The position numbers and the translations under genes are program-made. The notes beneath the pieces are model-generated. The model was not told where the DNA came from, made no database searches, and worked only from the letters and a program-made list of their open reading frames with translations. From Phanerodontia chrysosporium (lineage: Eukaryota; Basidiomycota; Agaricomycetes; Polyporales; Phanerochaetaceae), in contig MJGA01000014.1 of the NCBI GenBank assembly GCA_001910725.1, positions 372,001 to 436,000 of the forward strand: DNA of 64,000 bases. The letters are read 5' to 3'. Numbering within the stretch: position 1 is the first letter of the stretch; every line of letters begins with the position of its first letter. This document shows, piece after piece, positions 21,551 to 33,149 of this stretch.

Positions 21551-22316
21551 CCGTGTTTGTGTTATTTGTACCGCCAGTGTGCCATCATCTCGTGTGCTTC
21601 TTGCCCATCCTTCATCCATCCATCGTCTCGACTACTGTACATCAGTCCGCAGAGGGCCCCATCGACGTGATCGTTCCTCGCAAGTGCCAACCCAACTGCA
21701 TCGCAGCTCCGTCCGTCTTTTGCATACGCCTCAATTATCGTCACCTACTTTATTCGTCATGCATCGCCTCTGTGTTGTTTATTGTGTCTTTGCCCCCGTC
21801 CGTTCCCGCATCCCCACCTACGCCTACACGTCGCTTCTTCGCTTTCCGTGCTGCTTCCTGATTTATTCCTTCTTTTCTTGCGGTCGTATACTTACATCTT
21901 GACCTTAATGCGGCAGTACATAGTATCCTCTTGGGTTTTATGTTTCCTCTTGCACTGAGGCTTTCCTCCTCTTACTCGCGCCTTAATCTGACCCTCGCCT
22001 GAGGGCGCAGATGGGTCTGGACTTTCATGAGCAACGTACCGGGTTTCCTGTTCTTTTCTTTTGTTCTTCTCTCGCATGTAGCTCTCTAGCACGGCGGTTC
22101 GTAGACGTATATACTGTACAATGTACCTGCCCTTCACCGAAGTGAGCGTCCTCTGTCTGCACGAGAGCCCTGCCTCGCTTGCGGTTGGGCCTGCGTGACG
22201 ATGTGACGCCGACGTCACCGCTGCCTGTTTCGGGAGGCGTTCGTCAGTCGGTCGGCATCGCACCTCCTCCTGCACGCGCATCTCGTCCTCTGCGCCGGCC
22301 ACCACCTGGTGTTGTT
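21551..22316. other. Intergenic between Reg1-type gene and VPS9
   Basis: About 770 bp, pyrimidine-rich on the + strand in 21720-21900. Likely a 3' UTR followed by the VPS9 promoter. No other gene recognised. Confidence 0.4.
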
Positions 22317-24957
22317 ATGACCACGGACGCCGAGCAAAGCCTCCTGAACACCCAGGACTCGCTCGCCAGCCTCCACATCTCCACGCCCGCCGTCGCACAC
22401 GAGCCCGAGCCCAACCCGTGGCAGGACACCCCGTCGCCCGCCCCGCCGACCCAGGATGAGCCGCCACCCAGCAGGACACTAGCCGACGCCGCAGTGCTGG
22501 ACCCGTCCACGGCGCAGGGCCTCGCCGCGGAGGCGCACGCAGAACCCGAGCCCGTGCGCGCGCCCGCGAGCGCAGACGTCCTGCAGGAGTTCGACCCCCT
22601 CGCGAGCCACGAAGAGCAGGCCGCCAAGGACGCCTGGGCGGCCTCCGAGTCGCACCCGCCGCCGCCGCCGCCGCCCGAGGACGTACCCGCGCGCCCGACG
22701 TCGCCGCTGTCGTCGTTCCCGTCGCTCGCCGCGCTCGCACGGACGTTCGCGCTCCCACTGACCGGTGCGCGCTCGCGCCCGCGCTCGCTCGACACCGCCG
22801 CGGCCGTCCCGTCGCCCGCGACACTCTCGTCGTTCGCTGCGCAGCAGCAGCAGCCGCCCGCAGCGCCGTCGCCGCCGACCAGCGGGCGCAGCACGCCCAC
22901 GCGCCGGCCCCCGCAAGATGGCGAGCTCCAGTTCGACTTCCAAAGGTTCCTCGACCAGATGAAGCTCAAGGCGGCAGAGCCAGTGGCGAAGTACCTGCGC
23001 TCGTATGTGTTGCGTGTGCTTATTGTGGGTTGCATGTGCCGTAATGAAGATGTTTTTCCCCCTGTCCTTGCTTTGCAGGTTCCTAAGTAACTTCACGAAG
23101 CGGACGTTCACCGTGAACGATCAGGTGAAGTTGATCAATGAGTTCCTGAACGTGAGTGCATACAGGAGAGCTCTTCGGAGGAGGCTAATTGTAAGGAAGT
23201 AGTTCATCTCGGGGAAGATGCGAGAGACCGACGTTTGGCGCAACGCTTCCGATGCCGAGTTTGACAATGCGATGGAGGGAATGGAAAAGCTCGTTATGAA
23301 CCGGTTGTACGACTAGTAAGTGCGCATATATCCCACTCCTCGTTGCATTCGACGGAGTAGTTCCATAGCACCTTCACGCCACAAGTTGCAAGAATGGTTC
23401 CGCCACGTCCAATAACCTCCGACGATCTCGAACGCGACCGCGTGCTCTCTCAACGAATAGCCTTGTTCAAGTGGGTAGAACCTCATCATCTAGACATTCC
23501 CGACGGACCTGGCTTCGAGGGCTTCCTCATGTTCGCGCAGCAAGGTCAGACAAACACACATACCTGACCCAGCTGCTGACATCTCTTAAAGAGCTTTTGA
23601 AGATCAATCACTACAAGGCGCCACGGGATAAGCTGATATGCATTCTTAACTGCTGCAAGGTCATATTCGGTCCGCCACCGCATGTATAGCTCGCCGGCTC
23701 GAACTGACGCAGACTGTCTCGGGTTGCCTCGCCAACAGGTCTGATCAGGCATATGCACAAGGAAGAGGGGGCAGACAGCTTCATCCCGATTCTGATCTAC
23801 GTCGTGCTGAAGGCAAATCCTGACCATCTGCTGTCAAACGTAGAGTGAGCATGTCATGAAGTGGCGTCAGAGGTGTTCCTTACATTCATTTCAAGATTCA
23901 TCAACCGGTTCCGTAACCCGGCAAAGCTGCAAAGCGAGGCTGGGTATTACCTGTCAAGTCTGGTGCGTGGAGCATAATTCTTCTCTGGCCCCTTATCCTG
24001 ATAGATGGCACCAAGATGGGTGCTGTGTCGTTCATTGAGACAATGGACCACACATCACTGTCGAATATCACCCAAGAGGAGTTTGAGAGGTGAAATGAAA
24101 TTTACTCTGTATCATCGTAATCTGACACTCGGTCCAGAAATGTGGAAGAAGCGATCCAGAGCCTTCCGCCAACAGCACCGCAAACGCCTGCGCCTGGAAC
24201 ACCTGTCATGGATAGCCCCAACTCTCCGAATACGAGTGCCCTCCCTCCGCCATCGTCGCATACGGGCGAGGAGTCTGCACAGCCCCTCGCGTTGCCAGTG
24301 CCCACACAAGCATTCAGCGAAGACGCTCGGCGCTTACTGCAAAAGACGAGCGAATCGATCTCCAAGCCACTGTCCGCTATTGGACGTCTGCTCGCAGAGG
24401 CCGAGGAGTCGCTGGCGTCGCTGGCACCCGACTTTGCCAGAGACGCGGAGTCGCCTTCTGGCTCGCGCCCGCAGACACCCGGGTCAGACACGCAGTACAA
24501 CGCGCAGCAACGCGCGCCATACAAGCCCCGTGTTCGTCGTGTTCCGTCCCCAGCTGCGTCACAGGCTGCGTACGACTGGGAAGGTGCACCAGACGAGACC
24601 TCGTCGCGCCCGCGGCCCCCGCCACCGCCGACGAACCGGCCGCTTGCGATCGGGCCCTCGCAGCAGCAGCAGCACCTGCGGGCGCAGGCCCCCCGGATGC
24701 AGTCCCTCGTACACGAGACGCAGACGCCGTCGCGGACGCCGCACCTGTCGCGCGCGCCGTCGCCGAACCTCGACATCGCTGGCATGCAGGCAGAAATTGA
24801 CCGCGTGCACGAGAGCGCCGCGAACGCGTCGCGCGAGACGCTGAAGCAGATCTTCCCCGCGATGGACGTCGAGATCATGGACCTCGTGCTCGAGGCGAAC
24901 GGGGGCGATCTGGGGCGAAGCATCGAGGCGTTGTTGGAGATGAGTAGCGGGACGTAG
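22317..24957 (+). CDS. VPS9: Vps9: Rab5/Vps21 guanine nucleotide exchange factor
   Basis: Nine exons: 22317-23002, 23079-23151, 23203-23315, 23369-23544, 23592-23669, 23739-23844, 23896-23962, 24016-24089 and 24138-24957. They give 730 residues with consistent phases. An acidic Pro/Ala-rich N-terminus leads to FDFQRFLDQMKLKAAEPVAKYLRSFL (helical bundle) and the VPS9 catalytic domain (about residues 330-480, with NCCKVIFGLIRHMHKEEGAD and IPILIYVVLKANP). A disordered linker follows, then a C-terminal CUE domain (ETLKQIFPAMDVEIMDLVLE, about 690-728). By family knowledge it loads GTP on Vps21/Rab5 for endosome fusion, and the CUE domain binds ubiquitin. Domain order and length match fungal Vps9. 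Confidence 0.93.
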
Positions 24958-25114
24958 GGTGTCTCTTTTTGTTTGGTTGACTCGTGGCGACACGTTCATA
25001 ATAGAGTTCGTACTAATGCATGCACAGTTATAATTCAACAGAGCTTTCCCATCCTACACATGCGGTCACTGCAGCATCTTGAATTCGATCTATGCGTGCG
25101 GAGACCGCTCAACT

Positions 25115-26138
25115 TCAGTCTACCCAGTAGGAGGATACACGGACCTTGTTCAGCTGTGCTGCGACTTCGATTGCCACAGCTTCCTGGAACTTCGGGAGTT
25201 CATGTGACGCACGTCGAGCGCAATAGCAACCCCACGTCCCCGCAGGGTTGTTGTCGTAGACAGGTTGAAACTGCGATGACGCTCGGGATACTAGAGAAAC
25301 CGAGCGCACTGTCCGTGGAGACACAACTTCGGAAAACGCCTCCACAGCGCGCTCCACGTAGTATGTGTACCAACACGGCAGCTCTACGGTGTAATTCGTG
25401 ACTGCGGACTTCAGTGTCTTGCATTCTCCGCACTTCCACCAGGACGGTTCAGGTATATTGGCATTGGGGATTGGCCATTTGACAAGCAACGGAAGCAGGA
25501 TGTCAATGCACTGCTGTCTGTACACGAGAAGGCTGTGATAAGCAAATGCCGACAATTGGCAGTCGCTGGAGGCAGCAATGTGAGTATTATTGAGCGGGCT
25601 TGGATGCACAAGGCTAGCCCGTGCGGCGAGCCTTGGCGAGGTCGGTGCCGAGGTTGTACTGGGACGCAAGCGCGAAAATCTCAAGCGGGTAATTCTCGAG
25701 GATGTCACGGTGACGCATAAAACCACCGAGCTGGAAGGCCACGCCATGCATAGCGTTTTTACCGGCAGCGCGTATGGTGTAGTGCAGCTGGGGAATGGGA
25801 TATTGCAAACACGTTTGTCTAGGTAGACGAGGGAGAGGAGTATACCGAGCGTCTCGCTATCCTCGGTTACCTCCACGATGGGAAGATCCTGCTGCTCATC
25901 TGCAGCTTCAGGCTGTGGAATGCTGCGCATATCCTCGGATTTGTTCGAGACCAGCTGTTGCGACGTGAAACGTTTCTCACGAAATGATCCCTGCTGAGTC
26001 AACCGTTCGTGTTGAGACCACAGTCTAGAAGTAAGGGTAATCCGTGGCTCATTCAGGGCTGACGCTGACACTCACTGGAGAGAGGATCGAAATATGCCGG
26101 GTCCTCAGAATCTGAGACTATTAGGCCGATGCGAGCAG
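25115..26138 (-). pseudogene. BTB/POZ-type gene, frames disrupted
   Basis: Pieces of a BTB-family protein are readable leftward: DLPIVEVTEDSETLGILLSL, then in another frame an RAAGKNAMHG..LENYPLEIFALASQYNL stretch (25800-25625), then back to the first frame for a SWWKCGECKT block and a C-terminal tail to 25115. A start at 26138 (MASARIG) is possible, but the canonical BTB head (ADVILRSSD..) is missing. The first switch could be one lost T at about 25818; the second, near 25625, is not explained by a lost base. Compared with the intact neighbour at 26519-27511 this looks like a decayed paralogue. Sequence error could contribute. Confidence 0.55.
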
Positions 26139-26518
26139 ATGCCATGACGTTGAGACATTATGATGGTGAAATTCGATTAGCCTTCGTGGTCTACAAGGGG
26201 TCTGACTAGCGGGGATGTGCATAGGCTATTGGGTAATTAGTTACTCTTAGTCTACATACAGGATACTCATCTCAAACAGTCGTGCTCACCTCGCTAATAT
26301 ATTGCTACAGCTTGGCTGCGAGCCGTTCATCCCACTACACGAGCTCCATGGGCAGTGACAAACGGCGTGCCGAGCATGGCAGACGTCGTACCATCGTAGC
26401 TTCGGACTGTCATCAGTAGGCATCGAACGGAGCGATGGAAAGAGACGCGAGATTGCATATATAGGGACGGGAACAGAAAATTTGGATGTCATTTCGTTGC
26501 AAACTTCCAAAAGTCCAT

Positions 26519-27511
26519 CTAACCTCTGTCAGCCGACGTTGACCCAACGATAAGAGCAGCTAAGGAACCCACCTTGGCGAGCCGAGAATCCAGAAGTCGT
26601 CCCAGGTTCCTGTTGAACTGGATGAGCTCCATAGGAGCTCGGTCGAGGCAATCCGAACAGTCGCCGATATCGGTCAATGTCTTGTCGACGATGGTGGGAT
26701 CATTCAACGATGCACCACAGACACGCTTCGAAAAGGCGTCCCTGAGCCGCTGGAGATGCAGCTTGATCCAGAGCCGCCTGCGGGTGCAGTCAGGGCAGCA
26801 ATCCGGGTTGGACAATACGAGATCTTCTTCCTGGATGTCATTCACCGCTAAGACCTCGTTGGACCAAACGCGGTCGAGAGATGTTTCCCAGACATCTTCC
26901 CAGTCCTCGTCGTCGTAGCTCGGCAAATAGTCTTCGATGACATCTACGCACGCCTGGCGGTAGGCTAGGAGGTCATGATAGTGTTCCAGGGTCATGTTCT
27001 TCAGCCCGGAGAGCGAGTACGCGAGGACATTGTGCTGGAGGGACGCGCGCGCAGCGCGTGCCGCGAGCTGCTTGAAGCCGTGTCGCCGCGCAAGCGCATA
27101 CATGTTCATGACGGGGATGTATCTGCCACAGTCAAGGTTCAGGGCGCACAGGACGTGTTCGATGTGGTTCATGACGCCGTCCATCGCGTACTTGTCCGCG
27201 ACCGCGAGCACGTCCGCGGCACGCGCCGCGTCCGTCACCACCGGGCCCTTCCCAGGGTACAACACGCCGAGAAGGAGGTACAGCACCTGGCTGTTCTCCT
27301 GCATTTGCACAACGGGCAGGTTACTCGTAGACGGCGCCCACTCAGCGCCTTCCGGGAGCGTGAACATTGTCTCGAAGACTGACGACGCGTCGGAAAGAAC
27401 GACTTTGTGCACGTGGAAGTCGACCTTGTCCGAGGAGCGCAGTATCACGTCCGCAGAAGGCTTTTTGAAAGGATGGTCAGTAACTTTAGACTTTGGCTTT
27501 GGAGGCGCCAT
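26519..27511 (-). CDS. BTB/POZ domain protein
   Basis: A single long frame of 330 residues. The BTB fold starts at about residue 18 with SADVILRSSDKVDFHVHKVVLSDAS and continues through LPVVQMQENSQVLYLLLGVLYPG and a MDGVMNHIEHVLC helix. A C-terminal region holds NPDCCPDCTRRRLWIKLHL, a paired-Cys motif seen in this large Agaricomycete BTB family. A GTGGGT donor at about 26573 could splice to a short alternative tail ending at 26286, so the last few residues are uncertain. Such proteins are usually described as protein-interaction or Cul3-adaptor candidates, but this expanded fungal family is uncharacterised. A degenerate and a transposon-split relative lie in the same window. Confidence 0.85.
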   Translation of the reverse strand: MAPPKPKSKVTDHPFKKPSADVILRSSDKVDFHVHKVVLSDASSVFETMFTLPEGAEWAPSTSNLPVVQMQENSQVLYLLLGVLYPGKGPVVTDAARAADVLAVADKYAMDGVMNHIEHVLCALNLDCGRYIPVMNMYALARRHGFKQLAARAARASLQHNVLAYSLSGLKNMTLEHYHDLLAYRQACVDVIEDYLPSYDDEDWEDVWETSLDRVWSNEVLAVNDIQEEDLVLSNPDCCPDCTRRRLWIKLHLQRLRDAFSKRVCGASLNDPTIVDKTLTDIGDCSDCLDRAPMELIQFNRNLGRLLDSRLAKVGSLAALIVGSTSADRG

Positions 27512-27945
27512 GGCGGAGAGAAGAGGTGCTATCAGTTATACCAGCAGTTAATCACGCGTAGTTGACTTGACAATGCTCTGGATGATGCAGCTTACTGGCT
27601 TGGATGTATGCGCTGTAACACACTCAGACTGGCCGCGGATGGTGGTGGACAAAGTCAAGCGCGGAAGCGCCCGATATTCACTTCGCCACCCGCGCATGGC
27701 CCGTTCAAAGCATGAGCACCAAGTCTTACGAGCGCGTCTTCCATACAGCAGACAACAATGTTAATCAATTATTCGTATATTTATGCTAGTGGTACAAAGC
27801 GTGCGTCTATGAATTAACACAAAGTCGTCCAACAAACTTCCCCAGGAGCAAGCAACATGTGCAGTAAGATAGCGTAAAGCAGATGAATGGTATATAGCAG
27901 AGCGGAGACAAAGGAAGAGGGCAGGATAGGAGCGCAGCGACGCGT

Positions 27946-29589
27946 TTATGCCTTGGGCACGCGGCCGTATTTGCGGCGATACTTGCCGTCGACTTCCTCG
28001 AGGTAGTAGCCGCCCGGCCAGATGTTGTCGACGGAGCCCTCGGGGACCCACGTCTTGGTGAGGTGGTGCTTCTCACGAAGCTGAGAAAAAACGGTGAGTT
28101 CGTGAAGGACTGAAAAACAGCAAAGGGTACGAACCTTGAGGGAGTCGACGTACTCCTGGCAGGGGACGACCTTCATCGCAGCCAGGCGGTTGACAAGATC
28201 GAGGTTCTGCTTGATTTCGGTGGTATCGCCCTTGACCTTGATGGTGAAGAAGGAGCTGGCAATGCCGGAGCCATACGCGAACATCGAGATGCGCTTGCCG
28301 AGGAGCTCCTGGGGCTCGACGGACGACACGAGGGACGCGAGACCGCCGTAGAGCGACGCGGTGTACATGTTACCGCAGCGGCGTGCACACTTCATCGAGA
28401 GCTCGACGTGCGACTCAAACTCTGCTTGGCGACGCCCATGAACGTCTTCTCGAGGTTCTTGTCGAGGAGTGATTCCTTGTACGGCTGCGCCAGAATGGCC
28501 TCGCGGTTCGGCACGTTGGCGTACTTGGGGTTTTCCGGGTTCGACATGAAGTCGTTCCAGACGAGGCGCGCATGCGCCTTCTGGACCATTTTGCCGTATG
28601 GGCTGTGGAACACGGGGTAGTCGACATCCTCGAGTGAGAACGCGGGCGCTTCGCCGTTGGCCGCGCCGTTGCCGTTCAGGCTCGCGACCTTCTTCGCCTT
28701 CGCGTGCTTCTTGACGAAGGCAGCGTACGACGCGTCGATGGCGGAGATGTACGACGTGATGGAGAGCGGGCCGTCGACCTCGGGGTACTCGAGTCGAGCT
28801 TGGGCTTGTAGAAATCGTAGGCGTGCACCATGTGCGTGCCGTGAATAGCTGCAGCGGACTTGAGCTCGATTCCGTAAAGTCACGCGAGTGGTACGTACGT
28901 TCGAGCGCAAGGGGCGCGTTGGGACCGATCAGCATAGCACACGCTCCTGCACCACCAGAGGGACGACCGCTGCCCTCAGCGTAGATGGCAATGTCACCGC
29001 AGACGACGAGCGCGTTGCGGCCGTCCCATGACGTGGACTCGACCCAGTTGACCGCGTTGAAGAGGGCGGCGGTGGAGCCGTAGCACGCGTTTTTCGAGTC
29101 GACACCCTCGACGTCGGTGTTGCCAGCGGCGGCAAAGAGGTCCATCAGGAAGGTCTTGCTCGCCTTCGAAAGATCAACCGCGGTCTCGGTGCCGACGTCA
29201 ATGCGGCCGATGGACTTCGGGTCGATGTCGTACTTTTCGAGGAGGTTTGCGACCGCTGCGGGGATGGCATATTGAGTTGACACGTCACAGAGGGCAAAGT
29301 GGACAACGCACCAGTCAGCAGGAAGGAGTTGATGTCCTCGCGGTCATCGCAGCACGCCATGTACTTCTGACCCAGACCGATCGTGTACTTGCCCTTCGCT
29401 ACACCGTCGAACTCCTCGAGCTCCTCTTCGGAGATGCACTGGAGGGTCTGTCAGGAGCTGTCTGAGGCAAAGCGCGACGTTTCAACTCACCCGGCGGGGG
29501 AAGTACATCTCCATGGCCAGGATACCGACGTCCTTGGGACGCGGGGGCACAGCAACATCGTGCGCAGAGCCGTTCAGGGGGATAGTCAT
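27946..29589 (-). CDS. ERG13: Hydroxymethylglutaryl-CoA synthase, with two apparent single-base deletions
   Basis: Exons 29589-29491, 29438-29312, 29255-28899, 28848-28135 and 28080-27946. The enzyme condenses acetyl-CoA with acetoacetyl-CoA in the mevalonate/ergosterol pathway. The catalytic Cys lies in KNACYGSTAALFNAVNW (about residue 130). Also present are the HGTHMVHAYDFYKP block, ELSMKCARRCGNMYTASLYGGLASL and MFAYGSGIASSFF. Exon 4 needs one extra base near 28790 (before the EYPEVDG block) and one near 28422 (after GVAKQ). With both, the exon keeps phase and the product is about 477 residues, normal for the family. Both sites are GGAG-type positions reading GAG. Because the enzyme is essential and every other residue is conserved, sequence error is likelier than a pseudogene. 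Confidence 0.9.
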
Positions 29590-31094
29590 GGTCGTCGGTG
29601 TTGCTGGTGGTGGTAGCGAGAGAGGGCAGTTGGGCAGAATGATTGGCGGCCGTTCGCGGTTTAAATAACGAAAAATGGGGATGAGACGATTTTGAACCAG
29701 GGCGTGTTGGTGGTGGTACGATCATGGCCATCACTCAGTTCCCGCGATCTCTCATTTTCCAGCCAGCCAATCGCACCTCCTCTCCCTCGGCGATTCTTCA
29801 GCCCACATCCACCACCTTCTGCCTCTCCGGAGTGTCAGGCGACAGCAGAACCTCACCGCCTCAGACGACCCCACCTCCATTTTCCCACTTGTAACTTCAG
29901 GTTCTCCGTATCTTCAAGGTGGATCGCTTTTGTTCTTCTGCACCCGGTTTCGCTCTCTCCTCGCTAGCACCTGCCCTGAAGGCTATTTCTCGTGACGAGT
30001 GCTCGGTATATGCGTTCCTGACGCGGCGTCAAGACGAGACAAACCGTTCGCGTCATGGCGAACGTCAATAAGCTCACCGCGCTCCTCATGCATTCTACCA
30101 TCTCAGAGGCTGCGCAAGGCTGTTCTGCGCTCTGGTTATGCAATACTACTGCCCACATAATGTGTCAGAACAGTGCAAATTCGCCTTCCATGAGGCCACT
30201 TTACTTTGTAGTGCGGACACATGCCGGTCTGCGTCTGATCATCTGAGCTTGTACAGGACCTATCGCATCGTTCGACGCCGAGCATTCTCGGGAGATGGAA
30301 CATCTTGTTCTCGTGGATGATGGCGGCAAGAGTAAGAACCAGGTCAGTCGGCATGCGCATCTGTCCACGTCTCGGTTACACACGCTTCTGCGCTTCCCAG
30401 GAGCCGACATTGTACACGCCTCGAGCTCGGATGCGCAATACTCTCCACGTACTCTGGCCCCTGGGCGATCTTGATGTCCAGAATGCCTGCTGTCGAACCT
30501 TAGATGTTGTATTAGTGAATCGCTTGGCCTTCGAGCCCAAGCGTGCTAGTTTCGTCTATGACCACGGCAAGCGCAGTGTACATGTGTAGTTACGTGTCTA
30601 GAAAGTGCTTCAAACGGTGTCAAACGGAGCTCTGTTAGGCAGGATTTCTTGTCGAGCGATAGTTGACCACTGTCACCATTCGTACGTGCAAGTGACAGCC
30701 ACGGACAGGGAATGCCTGGCAGGCCAGAAATGCCTACAGACAGCTGCGACTTTTCGTATGTAAGAAGAACATAGACGTCGCAGCAGTCAAGCCAGACTAT
30801 GGCGCTACAGGTGTTACTCGTTTTTTGATGTACGCATTGCTGCAGATATCGTGGATGGCCGGAGCGCTTGTCATCAAGACGTCGAGGCTAGGACTAAACT
30901 GTCCTAGAGTCGTTATCTGCTTAGATCAAGCTTTAGACGTGGTCGCAGGCATTCTACCTGTTCGCTGACAGTGGACTACGCCATATAAGCCAGTTCAAGC
31001 CAAAGTGGCACTGTGCACTAACCTTGGTGCGGACTCTGATCACCACGAATGCGATCCGGTCCTTTTCGGGACACGTTATACTTCCTATAAACGA
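29590..31094. other. Gene-free stretch
   Basis: About 1.5 kb. 29590-29990 is the ERG13 upstream region with pyrimidine-rich blocks. 30000-31090 has only short frames without recognisable domains or good splice chains (for example 30055-30246 and 30305-30589 on +). No repeat shared with the rest of the window was noticed. Confidence 0.45.
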
Positions 31095-32321
31095 CTAGGG
31101 TCTGAATGAATATCCATGCACTCGTAAGAGGACAGAGCAAACTTCCAGAAAAGCTGCAACAACTACGCAATGGCAGTCGCTAGCGTCTGGCACAACGCCT
31201 GCGCACAACGCTGCACCAGCGGGACCTCCAGGACGCGTCTCGCCGGACCGACGGTCTCCCGAAGTACGACAGACAGCTACCGACGTTTCTTGTCTGCTTG
31301 TGCCGGTGGACACCGGCCGCTTGCAGCGCATCCCACTGGCTTTCCACTCGAGCCACTGCGCTTCGGCGCCGCCGTCGGGATAGACCGCCCAGCCGTCGCG
31401 CAGTCTGAGCCACGCGAGCACCGGATGTCCTAGCAGCGCGGCGCGCAGCCGTCCTGGAGCGAGTGTGGACGCGCGGCCGGGAGGACCTCGACGAGGGCGT
31501 ACCACACCGCGCCGAACGCGACGCCGATGCCGACGCCCCAAAGGACCTGCCGCGCCGAGTGATACGTCAGCGCGTAGCTGTGCGGCATTTCCTCCATGGT
31601 AAGCGACGGTAAGCTCGGAGTGTAGGCCGTAGGACGCACCGGGAGAACGCGACCGCCGCCGTCCATGCGCACACGCCGGCGTAGACAGTGAACTTGCGCG
31701 CGGCGTCGAGCAGCGTCGAGCCTGTCGGCACGAATCGGTGCCTGTATGCGAGGTGGCAGAGCAGAAAGGCTGCGAAGTAGCCCATCCACTGGCTGTGCGA
31801 CGAGGGGAACCCGTATCCCGGGCCCATATCTTCTGGTCAGGTTGTCAGCGAGTCGTGCAAGGCAGAAGAAGCTGTGCGCGATGCCGCCGCGACACGCAGA
31901 CAGTGCAATGGGCAATACAGCAGAGCACGTCAGCTACTCGGTGAATGGAACTTACTGTATGGCCTCTCTTCCTTAATGATGTGTTTCAGCACCCAGTTGA
32001 ATGCTTCACAGAGCAGTTGGCCCGCCCACATCTCGATGAAGAGTACTTCACGAGTGTATACAGCGAGGGCTAAATACGCTGGCTAAGAAGATACAACTTC
32101 AGATGACATAACGAGCTGAGTATATACACCACAGAACACATACATTCAATAATACCGGGCTGAGCGTCAGTAAGGCCAACACATGAGAGGTGTGCGAGGT
32201 CTCATCGTCTGGGTATGAAAATGAGCAACAATTAGGCAGAACATAGTGAAGGTAACCCACATAAAACGTATGTGACGTCGAGAGCTGCGCGCCGTTGGAG
32301 GATGTCCTGCGCTGCAGACAT
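31095..32321 (-). CDS. CAX4: Dolichyldiphosphatase (PAP2 family), one apparent base deletion
   Basis: Exons 32321-32261, 32208-32144, 32082-31956, 31832-31640 and 31577-31095. Dolichyldiphosphatase recycles dolichyl diphosphate on the lumenal side of the ER for N-glycosylation. The three PAP2 phosphatase motifs are present in order: K-x6-RP as KHIIKEERPY, PSSHSQW (about residue 90), and SRYALTYHSARQVLWG. Hydrophobic segments lie between them (LALLTLSPVLLN, GYFAAFLLCHLAY, GVGIGVAFGAVWYAL). One base must be added at about 31453-31456 (CAGGAC expected as CAGGGAC) to continue from PHSLQ into RLRAALLGHPVLAWL. The C-terminal tail from about 31300 on is longer and less typical than usual, so the stop is uncertain. 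The gene is divergent from the AAA ATPase gene. Confidence 0.88.
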
Positions 32322-33149
32322 CGGGAGTGACGTGGTCGCTGTAACCGTGACGGTGTCGTGGCGAAGGTGCTTATTCCCGATTCAGGCATGATGCGCTGAT
32401 GCGCTGATGCGCTCTCCGGCGCTTTTGCTCGAGCTCCGCTCGAGCCTGTGTTGAGCGCTGCGCACTGCGTGCCTGCACGTCGTTCACAGCTTTCCGTACC
32501 TGCATCGGACCTGTATCTCAAACCGACAACCTGGATGCAGAAGAAAACTGCTGTGAACTCTGCTACATCTCGGTCTCCGAGACATGCTTCTCGGAGGCAT
32601 GCGCAGGGCTCCGACAACATTGGTTCTGTGCACAAGGCCGGTCCACAGCGCTCCCTCTAAGCGGCACAAGTACCGGCCTGATAAGTGCTTCACTGTTTTT
32701 CCTATTGTCGTCCGTCGCAAAATACTACGCAGTGCAGTGCACCACTTTCAGTACGTCGAGTCATCTGTCCCTCGAGGCGAATGGGAGCTCCATCCGTGCA
32801 CGCCACGAAAGAAAACTTCACGCTAACGGAATGGCGTGCAGCATCGGCACCGAGCATACCGCCAAGGTAGCAAATGAGTCGAGTAGACTAGGTGGACTGC
32901 TGTGCGTGCAATCAGGCGATTGAGTGTTCACACAGGACAACTCTTGGTCCTAGCATATCCACCCATCAGCCACAGCAATCCCCCAAAGAGGGACTCCGAC
33001 TTCCTTGTTTACGGGACACAGTTTGAAAGCAAAGGCACAACGAGTGGCAATCCGGCAAAAGGGCGCTGCCGGCCAGGGTTCATCGTCCTATATATCCCAC
33101 CATCCCGTGCATGTGCATCCCATCTTACCACCGTCCACTCCCTGACCCT
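32322..33149. other. Divergent intergenic region
   Basis: About 830 bp between the outward-facing CAX4 and AAA ATPase genes. A CTATATAT box at about 33087 lies some 60 bp upstream of the AAA start and may be its TATA element. No gene recognised inside. Confidence 0.4.

Noticed and set aside
27946..29589. ERG13 as a decaying pseudogene
   Set aside because: Only two single-base losses, both of the same type as in many other genes of the window; all catalytic blocks, introns and phases are intact.
29692..30589. Small + strand frames upstream of ERG13
   Set aside because: Short, no domain, no consistent splice chain; the region has promoter-like composition.
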